Counted from the stretch's first letter, positions 41,867 to 51,300 are shown. The stretch is 64,000 nt of DNA from Marinospirillum sp031581385 (GCF_044810985.1 NZ_CP085242.1:2604001-2668000), one strand, 5' to 3'. Numbers and translations: made by a program. The notes: generated from the sequence alone by a model not told the origin.

Positions 41867-43230
41867 GTGCGGAAAAATTCCACCCACCCAGCTTGCAGAA
41901 GCTGCTGGAAAGACGGCTGGCCGTCAGCCTTGTCAGTTTTTGGCTGCTGGCTGTGAGTGTGGCCGCTTTTCTGGCCTACCAGCAGTTCAATCAGGCTTTT
42001 GACAGTGCTTTGCAGGAAACTGGCCAGCGTATTTTGCCCCTGGCCATTCTGGAAATTTTCAATCGTGATACAGGCAACCTCTCCAGCCAGTCTTTGCCTG
42101 CCTTGAATATCCATGATGAGTACCTGACTTACCGGGTGATGGATCATCAGGGGACTGTCTTGTTGCAATCTCATGCCATTCAACCGGACACCTTTCCACA
42201 GGAGGTTCCTCCCGGTTTCAGCAGCACAGCAAGCCACCGTTTCTACACAACTTCAGCTGTCAGTGGACGTTATTCTATCCAGGTCGCTGAACCCCTCAAC
42301 GAACGCCGTCAGCTCCTGTTTAAAACCCTGGCAACTCTTCTTGTTCCTCTGGTAATGCTTTTACCGGCCAGCTTGCTGGGCATTGGCTTTTGGGTGCGAC
42401 GCGGCCTGGCACCTCTCAAGGCCTATCGCAATCAGCTGCAGGTACGCTCTCCGGGTCATCTGGAACCTCTGGATACCCGGCTTTTACCCGCAGAAATCCA
42501 GCCCATGGGCCAGACCATTAATCAGTTGCTGGAACGCTTGGGCCGGGCGCTAACAGCAGAACGTAACTTTACGGCTAATGCTGCGCATGAATTGCGTACA
42601 CCTCTGGCGACTGCTCTGGCCCAGGTGCAGCGCCTCCATCAGCAGGTCAAAACTCCAGATCTGCAAACACGTTGTGAGCAGCTTGAGTCCAGCCTCAAAG
42701 AGCTGTCACGCCTGGCAGAGAAACTGCTGGAACTGGCGACTGCTGAAGGAGCCGGATTACTGGCTGAAAAGCCGAGTGATCTTTTACCGCTGATTGACTT
42801 TCTGGTGCAGGAAAAAGCACGCCAGTATCCGGGCCGACTGCACCTGCAGCTACCTGAGCAAGCTCTGTATTCCAGTCTGGATACAGAAGCTCTGGCGCTT
42901 TTGCTCAACAACCTTCTGGATAATGCCCTGAAATACTCACCCGAAGGCTCGCCCGTGGAGGTGATTCTGAACTCGGACGGTCGCTTGCGGGTCATTAATG
43001 CCTGTGAAGCCCTATCTGATGCGAAGCTGCAAAACCTGCACCAGCCTTTTGTACGCTATCGTTCGGATGTAATCGGCTCCGGTCTGGGGCTGGCTCTGGT
43101 TACGGCTCTTTTAGAGGGTGTGGGTGAAAAACTGGAATTGAAATCACCAGCGACTGGCAGAAACAATGGGTTTGAGGCCAGCTGTCAACTAAGGATCAAT
43201 CATTATGCAAACACCGGAAACACCGAATAG
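41863..43230 (+). CDS. QseC-like sensor histidine kinase, G1 box missing
   Basis: A 455-residue inner-membrane kinase. TM1 is at about 20-40, a periplasmic sensor at 45-150, TM2 at 155-178, then HAMP-like and dimerisation regions with the phosphoacceptor His242 in AAHELRTPLATAL. The N box NNLLDNALKYS and G2 GSGLGLALV are present. The G1 box DxGxG, however, is replaced by VINACEALSDAK. This may mark a natural subfamily with altered ATP-lid chemistry. Co-transcribed with the regulator upstream. Confidence 0.88.
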   Translation: MSAEKFHPPSLQKLLERRLAVSLVSFWLLAVSVAAFLAYQQFNQAFDSALQETGQRILPLAILEIFNRDTGNLSSQSLPALNIHDEYLTYRVMDHQGTVLLQSHAIQPDTFPQEVPPGFSSTASHRFYTTSAVSGRYSIQVAEPLNERRQLLFKTLATLLVPLVMLLPASLLGIGFWVRRGLAPLKAYRNQLQVRSPGHLEPLDTRLLPAEIQPMGQTINQLLERLGRALTAERNFTANAAHELRTPLATALAQVQRLHQQVKTPDLQTRCEQLESSLKELSRLAEKLLELATAEGAGLLAEKPSDLLPLIDFLVQEKARQYPGRLHLQLPEQALYSSLDTEALALLLNNLLDNALKYSPEGSPVEVILNSDGRLRVINACEALSDAKLQNLHQPFVRYRSDVIGSGLGLALVTALLEGVGEKLELKSPATGRNNGFEASCQLRINHYANTGNTE

Positions 43231-45139
43231 TGACGCAGCAGGCCTGGTACTGGCTGGCCCCATTTTACGGCGTTTAACGTCCCGGCGTTTAACCTTCTGG
43301 CTGGCAACTTCACAAAAAGTTGAGCTGGATCTCACACTGTATCCTGACGGGCAACCCGAGATTATCATTAATGCTGAGCGTTTGCGTGCAGCCACCCGGG
43401 AAATCAGTGCAGGCCAGAAGCTGTTTTTCTATTTGCTGGATCTGCCACTGGACAAGCCTCTCCCAGAGAACACCTGGGTTGGTTATGACCTGCGTTTGAA
43501 TGATTTCGGCTGGTCAGATTGGGCTCCCGATCTGGTTTACCCTGGTAAAGACAATCCTGGCTTCGTACTGAAACCCCAATTGGAAAAACTCCTGCATGGC
43601 TCCTGCCGTAAACCTCACCATGACAGTGGTGATGGGTTATGGCGAGCTGACCAGCTGCTTGAGGAAACCTCACCGGAAGACTGGCCCTCCCTGCTGATGC
43701 TGAGTGGCGACCAAATTTATGCGGATGATGTGGGCGGCCCTTTGCTGGTGGCCATTCACCAGCTTCTGGAGCAACTGCAACTGCCCGAGGAAGCTTTACC
43801 GGATGCCGGGATCAGTTCTTCACGTCAATTGCACCAGGAGCAACCTTATTATTACCACCGTGAAGACCTGTTGCCTAAAAGCCGCGCTGGAAAGCAGGCG
43901 TTATCCCAGGTTTTTGGTGGTGTGCAAAAGCCCATATTCACTGCCGACCAGGCCCATAATCACCTGGTGACCCTGGGGGAAGTTCTGGCTATGTATCTGC
44001 TGGTCTGGTCACCGACAGGCTGGCAAACCCTCGCCACCCTGGATGACGGCCAGCAACCGGAGGGGCTCACCCCAGCCCAGGCCAGCACTTATCAGCAGGA
44101 ACAGGCTATTCTGAGACCTTTTGTAGAGGGGTTGCCCCGTGTACGCCGCGTCCTGGCCCATCTGCCTGTGGCCATGATTTTTGATGATCACGACATTACC
44201 GATGACTGGAACCTGACGGCCTCTTGGGAAGAAGCCGCCTATGGTCAGGCTTTTTCTCAACGGATTCTGGGCAATGCTTTACTGGGTTACTGGATCTGTC
44301 AGGGTTGGGGTAATGCACCGGAAAAGTTTCCCGATGATTTGCAGGGAGCCATTGCCCAGGTTGTACGTCAACCCGGTGGAAAGGATCACGATGAACTGGC
44401 CTATCAGTTGTTACGCTTCCCCTCCTGGCATTATCACTGGCCGACCGAGCCAGTGCTGCTGGTACTGGATACCCGGACTCATCGCTGGCGCTCGGAAGTT
44501 TCCCCCGATAAACCTTCCGGGCTGATGGACTGGGAGGCTTTAACCGATTTGCAGCATGAACTTCTGGAGCATCAGGCCGTGGTTCTGGTGTCTCCGGCTC
44601 CCATGTTTGGGGTCAAGTTGATTGAAGGCGTGCAAAGACTCTTTACCTGGGTGGGTCACCCCTTGATGGTGGATGCCGAAAACTGGATGGCCCATCCAGG
44701 TTCAGCCTATGCGCTGATGAATCTTTTTCGCCACCCCAGAACACCGCAGAGCTTTGTCATCCTGTCCGGGGATGTTCATTATTCCTTTATGTACGATATT
44801 GAACTGCGGGGTCATCAACGTGGCCCGGATATCTGGCAAATCACCAGCAGCGGGATTAAGAATGAATTCCCCGCACGCTTGCTGGACTGGTTTGATCGCT
44901 TGAATCGCTGGCTTTACTCACCCCGCTCACCACTGAACTGGTTCACCAAGCGTCGCCAGATGAAAATCATACCCCGCAAACCTGAACAGGCTGACTCAGG
45001 TGAGCGCCTGCTGAATGCTGCGGGTATCGGTTTGGTGGAATTGAATGCCCAGGGCCAGCCTGAAGAGGTCATTCAGCTTTGCGTCGATGGGCGTAATATC
45101 CATTTCTACCCTCAGCAGGAGGCGACCCGCTGGGAGTGA
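43205..45139 (+). CDS. PhoD-like phosphodiesterase, cytoplasmic
   Basis: A 644-residue metallophosphoesterase of the PhoD-like type. Metal-binding motifs are spread along it: LMLSGDQIYADD, MIFDDHDITDDWN and ILSGDVHYSF. There is no Tat or Sec signal, unlike classical secreted PhoD, so it acts in the cytoplasm. The start lies 26 bases inside the kinase gene with AAGGATC upstream. The 3' end overlaps the convergent kinase by 28 bases. The substrate is unknown. Confidence 0.82.
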   Translation: MQTPETPNSDAAGLVLAGPILRRLTSRRLTFWLATSQKVELDLTLYPDGQPEIIINAERLRAATREISAGQKLFFYLLDLPLDKPLPENTWVGYDLRLNDFGWSDWAPDLVYPGKDNPGFVLKPQLEKLLHGSCRKPHHDSGDGLWRADQLLEETSPEDWPSLLMLSGDQIYADDVGGPLLVAIHQLLEQLQLPEEALPDAGISSSRQLHQEQPYYYHREDLLPKSRAGKQALSQVFGGVQKPIFTADQAHNHLVTLGEVLAMYLLVWSPTGWQTLATLDDGQQPEGLTPAQASTYQQEQAILRPFVEGLPRVRRVLAHLPVAMIFDDHDITDDWNLTASWEEAAYGQAFSQRILGNALLGYWICQGWGNAPEKFPDDLQGAIAQVVRQPGGKDHDELAYQLLRFPSWHYHWPTEPVLLVLDTRTHRWRSEVSPDKPSGLMDWEALTDLQHELLEHQAVVLVSPAPMFGVKLIEGVQRLFTWVGHPLMVDAENWMAHPGSAYALMNLFRHPRTPQSFVILSGDVHYSFMYDIELRGHQRGPDIWQITSSGIKNEFPARLLDWFDRLNRWLYSPRSPLNWFTKRRQMKIIPRKPEQADSGERLLNAAGIGLVELNAQGQPEEVIQLCVDGRNIHFYPQQEATRWE

Positions 45140-46524
45140 CCTCCCATTGGCCAGGTAATCCTGACCGTAAGCCCCCCGCCAGGAGTGTCATCCAGCGTCA
45201 GCCGGGCCTGGTGGCGCTCTACAAGGCGGGCAACGATGGCTAGCCCCAGCCCCGAGCCGGTATAACTGCCTTTGCGGTAAAAACGCTGAAGCAACAGAGG
45301 CTTTTCCTGGTCGCTGACCCCACACCCCTGGTCAATCACTGCGACCTGCAAACTGTCCTCCTGAGTGACCTGCCAGTGAACGGCAATGCGACGGCCTTTG
45401 GGTGTATGGCGCAGAGCATTGGTGACCAGATTTTGTAACAGAATTTCCAGACTGCCCGGCTCCAGTTGCAACTCCCAGGGGGTATCTTCTTCATTGAGAA
45501 GCTGCAATTCCACCTTGTCCTGCCAGGCCAGAGGGGCCAGTTCCGCCAGTACATCCCGTGTGACTTTTAGAGGGTTGACCTTGACCCTTTGCTGTTTGGT
45601 ATCCGGTTCCAGGCGGGCCAAGGTAAGCAACTGGGAAACGATACGGGTGGTGCGCTCAATGCCTTGCTGCAACTCCTGAAGAGATTCCTGTTGTTCCTTC
45701 GGGTTAGCAGCCTGTAAAGCATTCTGGGTATGCAGGCTCAGAACTGACAGGGGGGTGCGCAATTCATGAGCCGCATCAGCAATAAAGCGTTGCTCGCGAG
45801 CCAGAAGCTCTTTGAGCTGAAGCATCAGCAGATTGACGGCTTCCTGAATGGTATCCAGCTCTTTGGGCAGTGGAGATAGTGCCAGAGGTTGCAGTGATCG
45901 GGGGTCGCGCTTGCGCAGCAACTCTGCCAATTGATTGAGGGGCTGAAAGCCTCGGCCAATCGCCCACCAGATCAATAATGCCAGAAGGGGAATGCCCAAA
46001 AGATCGGGCAGCAGGGTGCGTAAAGCGATCTTGCTGACCAGTTCACCTCGAACATCATCTCGTTCTGCCATCAGGATGCGATAAGCATTGGAAGGCTGGT
46101 TGAGTACAAAAACCCGCCAGATATGCTGATCCACCCGTTCATTGACATAGCCCTGAAGCTTTTGGGTCAACTGGCCTGAAGGAGCACTACGGGAACGCAA
46201 AACCAATTGCTCATCTTTCCAGACCTGAAAAACCACCTTGCTTTCGTATTGATGACCGCTCTTGCCTGTGTCCGGGGTTTGTAAGGTGGTTTGTTCCATG
46301 GTGTTCAGCAGGCGTAACTTGGCCACCTGACTCATACTGGTGGCATCCATTCCCACCAGAAGGCTGTCGATCAAGCGGGCCTGTTGGGCTAGATGAGCAT
46401 CATAGAGTTCTTCTACCTCATGAGTGGCATCATGAAAACTGCTCCAGGCAATGATTCCACTGACACTAATGAACAGAAGCAGCACCCATCCCAAGGTGCG
46501 TGCACGAATGGATGCTGATTTCAT
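45112..46524 (-). CDS. QseC-like sensor histidine kinase
   Basis: A 470-residue kinase. TM1 is at 11-28, a periplasmic 2CSK_N-like sensor follows to about 165, TM2 at 170-190. The H box AAHELRTPLSVL has His253. The N box LVTNALRHT, G1 DQGCGVS and G2 GSGLGLAIV are all intact. It is last gene of the dsbD-regulator-kinase unit, overlapping the regulator by 4 bases. Signals from periplasmic thiol/redox chemistry are suggested by context only. Confidence 0.9.
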   Translation of the reverse strand: MKSASIRARTLGWVLLLFISVSGIIAWSSFHDATHEVEELYDAHLAQQARLIDSLLVGMDATSMSQVAKLRLLNTMEQTTLQTPDTGKSGHQYESKVVFQVWKDEQLVLRSRSAPSGQLTQKLQGYVNERVDQHIWRVFVLNQPSNAYRILMAERDDVRGELVSKIALRTLLPDLLGIPLLALLIWWAIGRGFQPLNQLAELLRKRDPRSLQPLALSPLPKELDTIQEAVNLLMLQLKELLAREQRFIADAAHELRTPLSVLSLHTQNALQAANPKEQQESLQELQQGIERTTRIVSQLLTLARLEPDTKQQRVKVNPLKVTRDVLAELAPLAWQDKVELQLLNEEDTPWELQLEPGSLEILLQNLVTNALRHTPKGRRIAVHWQVTQEDSLQVAVIDQGCGVSDQEKPLLLQRFYRKGSYTGSGLGLAIVARLVERHQARLTLDDTPGGGLTVRITWPMGGHSQRVASC

Positions 46525-47189
46525 GGCCGGGCATCCTTGTCGAGGAGATAGCCCACTCCCCGGATGGTGCGTATCAGCTGGGTAAAGAGCTTCTTGCGCA
46601 GGTGGTGGACATGGACTTCCAGGGCATTGCTTTCGACATCGTCATCCCAGCCGTAAAGCAGCTGTTGCAGGTGATCCCGTGTGAAAACATGGCCCGGTTG
46701 ATTGGCCAGTTCATGCAGCAATGCAAATTCACGTCGGGTCAGACTGACCGGAACCTGGCTTAGAAAAACCTGCTGGGTTTGTGGATTGATTTCTAATGGC
46801 CCGATTTGGATGGCGGTCTGTGAGCGGCCTCCACTGCGCCGCAGCAGAGCCCTGACCCTGGCTTTTAACTCAGTAATGTCAAAGGGCTTGATCAGATAGT
46901 CATCCGCCCCGGCATCCAGCCCGGCAATCCGGTCATCGACAGCATCCCTGGCGGTAAGAATCAGTACGGGCACATCCTTGCCCTGGCTGCGGATTTTTTT
47001 CAACAATGAAAGACCATCCATTCCCGGAAGACCCAGATCCAGAAGCACCAGATCAAAGACTTCGTTTTCCAGCCCGAAGAGGGCCTGGCGGCCATCGGCC
47101 AGCCAGTCCACAGTATAACCTTCCGGCTTCAGAGTGGTGCGTACTCCCTGAGCCAGAGAGGTGTCATCTTCAATCAGCAGTAAACGCAT
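46521..47189 (-). CDS. OmpR-family response regulator (QseB/PmrA-like)
   Basis: A 222-residue regulator. Receiver with IEDDTSLA and phosphoacceptor Asp51 in LVLLDLGLPGMDG; DNA-binding winged helix with LTRREFALLHELANQPGHVF and RTIRGVGYLL. It belongs to the branch that binds direct repeats of CTTAAG-type half-sites, and four such half-sites lie at 49081-49119, upstream of its operon's first gene. The ATG at 47189 is set by the receiver start. 13 bases after dsbD. Confidence 0.9.
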   Translation of the reverse strand: MRLLLIEDDTSLAQGVRTTLKPEGYTVDWLADGRQALFGLENEVFDLVLLDLGLPGMDGLSLLKKIRSQGKDVPVLILTARDAVDDRIAGLDAGADDYLIKPFDITELKARVRALLRRSGGRSQTAIQIGPLEINPQTQQVFLSQVPVSLTRREFALLHELANQPGHVFTRDHLQQLLYGWDDDVESNALEVHVHHLRKKLFTQLIRTIRGVGYLLDKDARP

Positions 47190-47202
47190 AGTGGTGTTCC
47201 GG

Positions 47203-49035
47203 TTAGGTGTTGCGGTTCGAGGCGCTTTCCAGAGTCTGCAGGTGCTTGCGGAATTCCTCAAGGCTCAATTCACCCACAGTCCTCAGGCTGCGCAGTTCTT
47301 CACCACTTTTCTGAAAATAAAGAATGGCCGGGGGGCCAAACAACCCCCATTGCTGCATAAAATCAGTATGCTCCCCGGTATTACGTGTCACATCCAGTTG
47401 CAAAAAGCGCACCTGGCCGGAGTAGTCAGATGGATTCATATGCCTGAAGACTTCTTTCTCCATGACCAGACAGCTGGCACACCAGTCGGCGTAGAAATCC
47501 AGCACCACGGGCAGACCAGCCTGCTGAGCTGAAGCCATCTCTGCCTGCAGGTCTGCAGGACTTTCAATGCGGGTAAACAAGGGTATTTCTTCCTGGCTGC
47601 TGGAGCTATTTGAAGATGAAGCCGTGAGACCGGCCAAGGGTTGTAGCGGATCGGTTTGCCCGGCCAGGCCTCCGATCAACAGGGCCAAGGCATAAACTGC
47701 AAGGAGGGCGGCCAGACCCCGACGGGTTTTCTGCCAACCTGTAGTGGCTTCCTTGAGACTGCCCAGATGCGTGGCATACACCAGTCCCAGGGCACCCCAG
47801 AGTAGCAGGCTGATCTGGGCGGGAAGAAAACGTCCCAGAAGACTGATCGCCAATGCCAAGAGTAAGACGCCAAAGAAGCTTTTAACCGCCAGCATCCAGG
47901 TTCCGGCCTTGGGCAGAAAACGCCCGCCACCAGCGCCCACCAGAAGCAGGGGAACCCCCATGCCCAGACTTAGAGCAAAAAGAGCGGCACCGCCCAGTAG
48001 GGCATCACCGGTCGTGCTGATATAAATCAGAGCCCCCGCCAGAGGTGCAGAAACACAGGGCGATACGACCAGGGCAGAAATCAGCCCCAAAAGAGCCAAC
48101 CCCAGATAGCGGCCAATGCCCGAAGGGGCCGCTTCACCGGGTTGCTGGCCGATGGAGTTGAGTTTATCTCTTAAAAAGGCGGGTAGCTGGAGTTCGTAAA
48201 AGCCAAACATGGACAGGGACAGCAGCACAAAAACCCCGGCAAAAACACTCAGGGCCAGAGGATTTTGCATGGCGGCCTGAAGATTCATGCTGGCTCCGAA
48301 GTAGCCAACCAAAACACCGGCCAGGGTATAGGTGGAAGCCATTCCCAGAACATAAGCAAGCGACAGGGCCAGGCCCTTGCGAGCACTGATGTCTTCACCT
48401 TGACCGGCAATGGCTCCGGCCAGAATGGGGAGCATGGGAAGCACGCAGGGAGTAAAGGTTAGCCCCAACCCCAGAACAAAGAAAGTGCCCAGAATCCAGG
48501 CACTGCCGGAGCTGGCCAGAAGGCCTGCCAGACCATCAGCTGTATCCGTGGATGTGGCATCCGGGCTGGAAACAGGGGTTGATTGATTGACAGCGACTGG
48601 CGTCGAGTTCCCCGGCCAGTTCACCTGATAGCCGCGTGTCTGGGGAGGATAACAAAGCCCCTTTTCTGCACAGCCCTGATAGGTGACTTCCACTTGCAGC
48701 TTCGAAGTGGCGGCCAGAGCAGGGATAAACCTCAGCTGCGCCTGATCATGAAAAACTTCGACAAGACCGAAGTTGGGATCATCCTTGGTTTCCGATTCGG
48801 TAATAAATTCGAGAGCCTGGGACTGGTCTCCGGCCCTCACACTGATTCGTGAAAGGTACAGATAATAGCCTTCAGCCACCTCCCAATGGGTTTCGATTTT
48901 ATTTTGATCTCCTTCTACCACCTGGATGCTGGGCTGAAAAGCTTCATCCACGGGCAGAAACTCGGGTTCCTCGGCCTGCAGAGGGGTGATGGACAGCAAG
49001 AGCAGCAAGACAATAAATGGGATTCTCAGGTTCAT
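47203..49035 (-). CDS. dsbD: Thiol:disulfide interchange protein DsbD
   Basis: Moves reducing power from cytoplasmic thioredoxin to periplasmic partners. The 610-residue protein has a signal peptide, then the N-terminal Ig-like domain with redox Cys122 and Cys128 (GCAEKGLCYPP). The eight-TM core has Cys197 (FTPCVLPML) and Cys327 (VSPCVSAPL). The C-terminal thioredoxin domain has WCASC at 518-522 (CVAC in E. coli). All six catalytic Cys are present. It leads an operon with a regulator and kinase and is divergent from a TlpA-type gene that it could reduce. Confidence 0.95.
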   Translation of the reverse strand: MNLRIPFIVLLLLLSITPLQAEEPEFLPVDEAFQPSIQVVEGDQNKIETHWEVAEGYYLYLSRISVRAGDQSQALEFITESETKDDPNFGLVEVFHDQAQLRFIPALAATSKLQVEVTYQGCAEKGLCYPPQTRGYQVNWPGNSTPVAVNQSTPVSSPDATSTDTADGLAGLLASSGSAWILGTFFVLGLGLTFTPCVLPMLPILAGAIAGQGEDISARKGLALSLAYVLGMASTYTLAGVLVGYFGASMNLQAAMQNPLALSVFAGVFVLLSLSMFGFYELQLPAFLRDKLNSIGQQPGEAAPSGIGRYLGLALLGLISALVVSPCVSAPLAGALIYISTTGDALLGGAALFALSLGMGVPLLLVGAGGGRFLPKAGTWMLAVKSFFGVLLLALAISLLGRFLPAQISLLLWGALGLVYATHLGSLKEATTGWQKTRRGLAALLAVYALALLIGGLAGQTDPLQPLAGLTASSSNSSSSQEEIPLFTRIESPADLQAEMASAQQAGLPVVLDFYADWCASCLVMEKEVFRHMNPSDYSGQVRFLQLDVTRNTGEHTDFMQQWGLFGPPAILYFQKSGEELRSLRTVGELSLEEFRKHLQTLESASNRNT

Positions 49036-49080
49036 ACGGCCTTCTCCTTTGTATTGATGCTTACAGCTTGCCTGCTCAGC

Positions 49081-49119
49081 ATTAAGGCCAGCTTAAGCAG
49101 GGCTTAAGGAAGCCTTAAG
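49081..49119. promoter_or_regulatory. four phased PmrA/QseB-type half-sites
   Basis: ATTAAG (49081), CTTAAG (49092), CTTAAG (49103) and CTTAAG (49114) are spaced by exactly five bases, an 11-bp period. Two such hexamers with a 5-base spacer form the known PmrA/BasR and QseB box. The array sits midway between the dsbD start (49035) and the tlpA start (49173), so the regulator encoded downstream of dsbD probably controls both operons. Confidence 0.85.
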
Positions 49120-49172
49120 TTGGCCCTGAGAGGATGTCGTCAATACCCCAAGACTCGTTGAGGAGAAAGAGC

Positions 49173-49739
49173 ATGATGATGAATGGAAAGCAGCGTCTGG
49201 GACGCTGGTTTGTTGCTGCAGCCCTGATGGTCGGTGTGACGGCTGCGGAATTGTTTCCTGCGGCTGTTGCGGCAGAAGTGACCGCAGCCAGCCAAGCCCA
49301 ACCAGCTCCCTTGCTGGATACACCTTTGCCCCGGATTGGGGAGGAAGGTCAAGTGGCAATGAATGATTTGAGGGGGCAGGTGGTTCTGGTGGATTTCTGG
49401 GCTTCCTGGTGCGGTCCTTGCCGGGAATCCTTTCCCTGGATGAACCGGATGCAGAAAAAATACGCTGACCAGGGGCTACGGGTGGTCGGCGTCAATCTGG
49501 ATCAAAACAAGGAGGATGCACTGCAGTTTCTGGCCCAGGTTCCCACCCATTTCACCCTGCTGCATGACAGCCAGGCTCTTCTGCCCGAAGCCTATGGTCT
49601 GATTGGCATGCCTTCCAGTTACCTGTTGGACGCCCAAGGTCGTCTCAGGGCCAGCCACACCGGATTTCATGCCAGCCGGGTAGAAGACTACGAAGCCAGT
49701 ATCCAGAAGTTGCTGGCCGAAAAACCCGGAACTGAATAG
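49173..49739 (+). CDS. TlpA-like periplasmic thioredoxin
   Basis: A 188-residue exported TlpA/ResA-type protein. The N-terminal hydrophobic signal runs to about residue 35. The active site is WASWCGPCRE (Cys80, Cys83), followed by VVGVNLDQNKEDAL and the cis-Pro region LIGMPSSYLLD. GAGGAG precedes three in-frame ATGs; the first is used. It leads the DUF4266-DUF3570-ApbE operon, with DsbD opposite as the likely electron source. Confidence 0.9.
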   Translation: MMMNGKQRLGRWFVAAALMVGVTAAELFPAAVAAEVTAASQAQPAPLLDTPLPRIGEEGQVAMNDLRGQVVLVDFWASWCGPCRESFPWMNRMQKKYADQGLRVVGVNLDQNKEDALQFLAQVPTHFTLLHDSQALLPEAYGLIGMPSSYLLDAQGRLRASHTGFHASRVEDYEASIQKLLAEKPGTE

Positions 49740-49758
49740 GAAAATGGAGGGTGAACGG

Positions 49759-49980
49759 ATGAAAGCTTATAAATGGTTAATTCTTCTCGTGTTGATTCTG
49801 GTGATCAGTGGTTGTTCCTCCTGGGGTGTCAAGCCTTGGGAAAGGGGCTTGCTGGCGCAGCAGAAAATGCAGTTGATCAGCGAACCTGTGGAGATGGGGC
49901 TGGATGATCATATTTATTTCAGTAAAGAAGGCAGCAGTGGTGGACGCAGCTTTGGCGGCGGTGGTTGTGGGTGCAACTAG
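49759..49980 (+). CDS. DUF4266 small lipoprotein
   Basis: A 73-residue lipoprotein. Signal peptide and lipobox end VISGC, and the mature part has VKPWERGLLAQQKMQL and a Gly-rich Cys end GGGGCGCN, the DUF4266 hallmarks. The last two Cys are separated by one Gly. It occurs with DUF3570 and ApbE genes in many bacteria. GGAGGG sits 9 bases before the ATG at 49759, making an ATG 15 bases earlier less likely. The exact role is unknown. Confidence 0.85.
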   Translation: MKAYKWLILLVLILVISGCSSWGVKPWERGLLAQQKMQLISEPVEMGLDDHIYFSKEGSSGGRSFGGGGCGCN

Positions 49981-50001
49981 GGTCAGATGAGGAGTCATGA
50001 A

Positions 50002-51300
50002 ATGACAAAGAAACTGGATAAAAACAAGGCCCCTTTGGGAAGCACCCTGGCTGCCATTGGCTGTGCTCTTCTGCAGGGTTTACCCAATCAGGTTCAGGCC
50101 GGGGAATTGGAAAAATGGGATGTGGATGCTGCCGTTCTGGTTTATTCCGAAAGCGATAGTCGGGTTCAGGCAGCAGAGCCGGCTGTCAGTGCCACACGCA
50201 ATTTTGACAGTGAAACCAAGTTGAATATCAAGTTGGTGCTGGACACCCTGACCGGAGCTTCACCCAATGGTGCTCTGCCCAGTGACCAACCGCAAACTTT
50301 TACCCGACCCTCCGGTAATGGCAGCTATACCACGGATGCTGGAGAAATCCCGTTGGATGACACCTTTCGGGATACGCGCGTAGCTGCTTCCGCTGACTGG
50401 AGTGCTCCGGTCAACAGGAGTTGGGCCTACTCAGTGGGCGGGCACTTTTCCAGTGAGCATGATTATCTGTCTCTGGGTACCAATGCCAGCCTGTCGCGTT
50501 ATCTTAACCAGAAGAACACCACCCTGACTCTGGCAGGTGGCTTGTCTTTGGATACCATCAGTCCTGAAGGAGGCTTGCCGGTGGGTCTGAGCCCCATGGC
50601 AGATAAGGGTGCAGCCAGTTTCAGCAGTGATTTTGCTGCCAGCCGCTCCGGTAGTGAAGATGACAAGCAGGTCACCGATCTCTTGCTGGGTGTGACCCAG
50701 GTGATCAACCGCCGCACCCTGATGCAGTTCAACTACAGCCTGAACTTGGCCGATGGTTACCTGACGGATCCCTATAAATTGGTCAGTGTTCTTGATCAGC
50801 CAGGTGGCACGACCCAGGAGTACCGTTATGAGTCACGTCCTGATTCACGCATCAAGCAGGCACTGTTCGGACAGGTGAAATACCAGCTGGGTTCGGGGGA
50901 TGTCGCGGATTTAAGCTATCGTTACCAGCTTGATGACTGGGGTCTGAATTCGCATACTCTGGAATTTAAATACCGTTGGGATCTGGGGCGTCATTATCTG
51001 GAGCCCCAGGTACGCTGGTATACCCAGTCTGCTGTGGACTTTTATCAGCCCTATGCTCTGGAATCCCAGGTCAACGCGGGGCTGGATGAGGTGACCGCTG
51101 ATTACCGCCTGGGTGATTTTGATGCCTGGACTCTGGGTATCCGTTATGGTTATCAGGTAACGGAAGGCCAGGAAGCCTATACCCGGCTGTCGCTTTACCA
51201 GCAAACAACGGGAGACTTCAGTTCGGCCACTACTCCTGCCAGTGGGAACGACCTGCCGGATACCACGGCCATTATGTGGATACTGGGGTACAAGTTTTAA
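50002..51300 (+). CDS. DUF3570 beta-barrel-like protein with flavinylation-type motif
   Basis: A 432-residue exported protein, beta-rich and ending in an aromatic residue (WILGYKF), as outer-membrane barrels do. The signal region ends near residue 33 (QVQA). Close to the N-terminus is DTLTGAS at 81-87, which matches the ApbE flavinylation signature Dxx(S/T)GA(S/T) with Thr84 as acceptor, followed by PNGA. ApbE is encoded next. Whether FMN is attached is not known to me. GAGGAG precedes an ATG 15 bases upstream; the ATG at 50002 is equally plausible. Confidence 0.82.
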   Translation: MTKKLDKNKAPLGSTLAAIGCALLQGLPNQVQAGELEKWDVDAAVLVYSESDSRVQAAEPAVSATRNFDSETKLNIKLVLDTLTGASPNGALPSDQPQTFTRPSGNGSYTTDAGEIPLDDTFRDTRVAASADWSAPVNRSWAYSVGGHFSSEHDYLSLGTNASLSRYLNQKNTTLTLAGGLSLDTISPEGGLPVGLSPMADKGAASFSSDFAASRSGSEDDKQVTDLLLGVTQVINRRTLMQFNYSLNLADGYLTDPYKLVSVLDQPGGTTQEYRYESRPDSRIKQALFGQVKYQLGSGDVADLSYRYQLDDWGLNSHTLEFKYRWDLGRHYLEPQVRWYTQSAVDFYQPYALESQVNAGLDEVTADYRLGDFDAWTLGIRYGYQVTEGQEAYTRLSLYQQTTGDFSSATTPASGNDLPDTTAIMWILGYKF

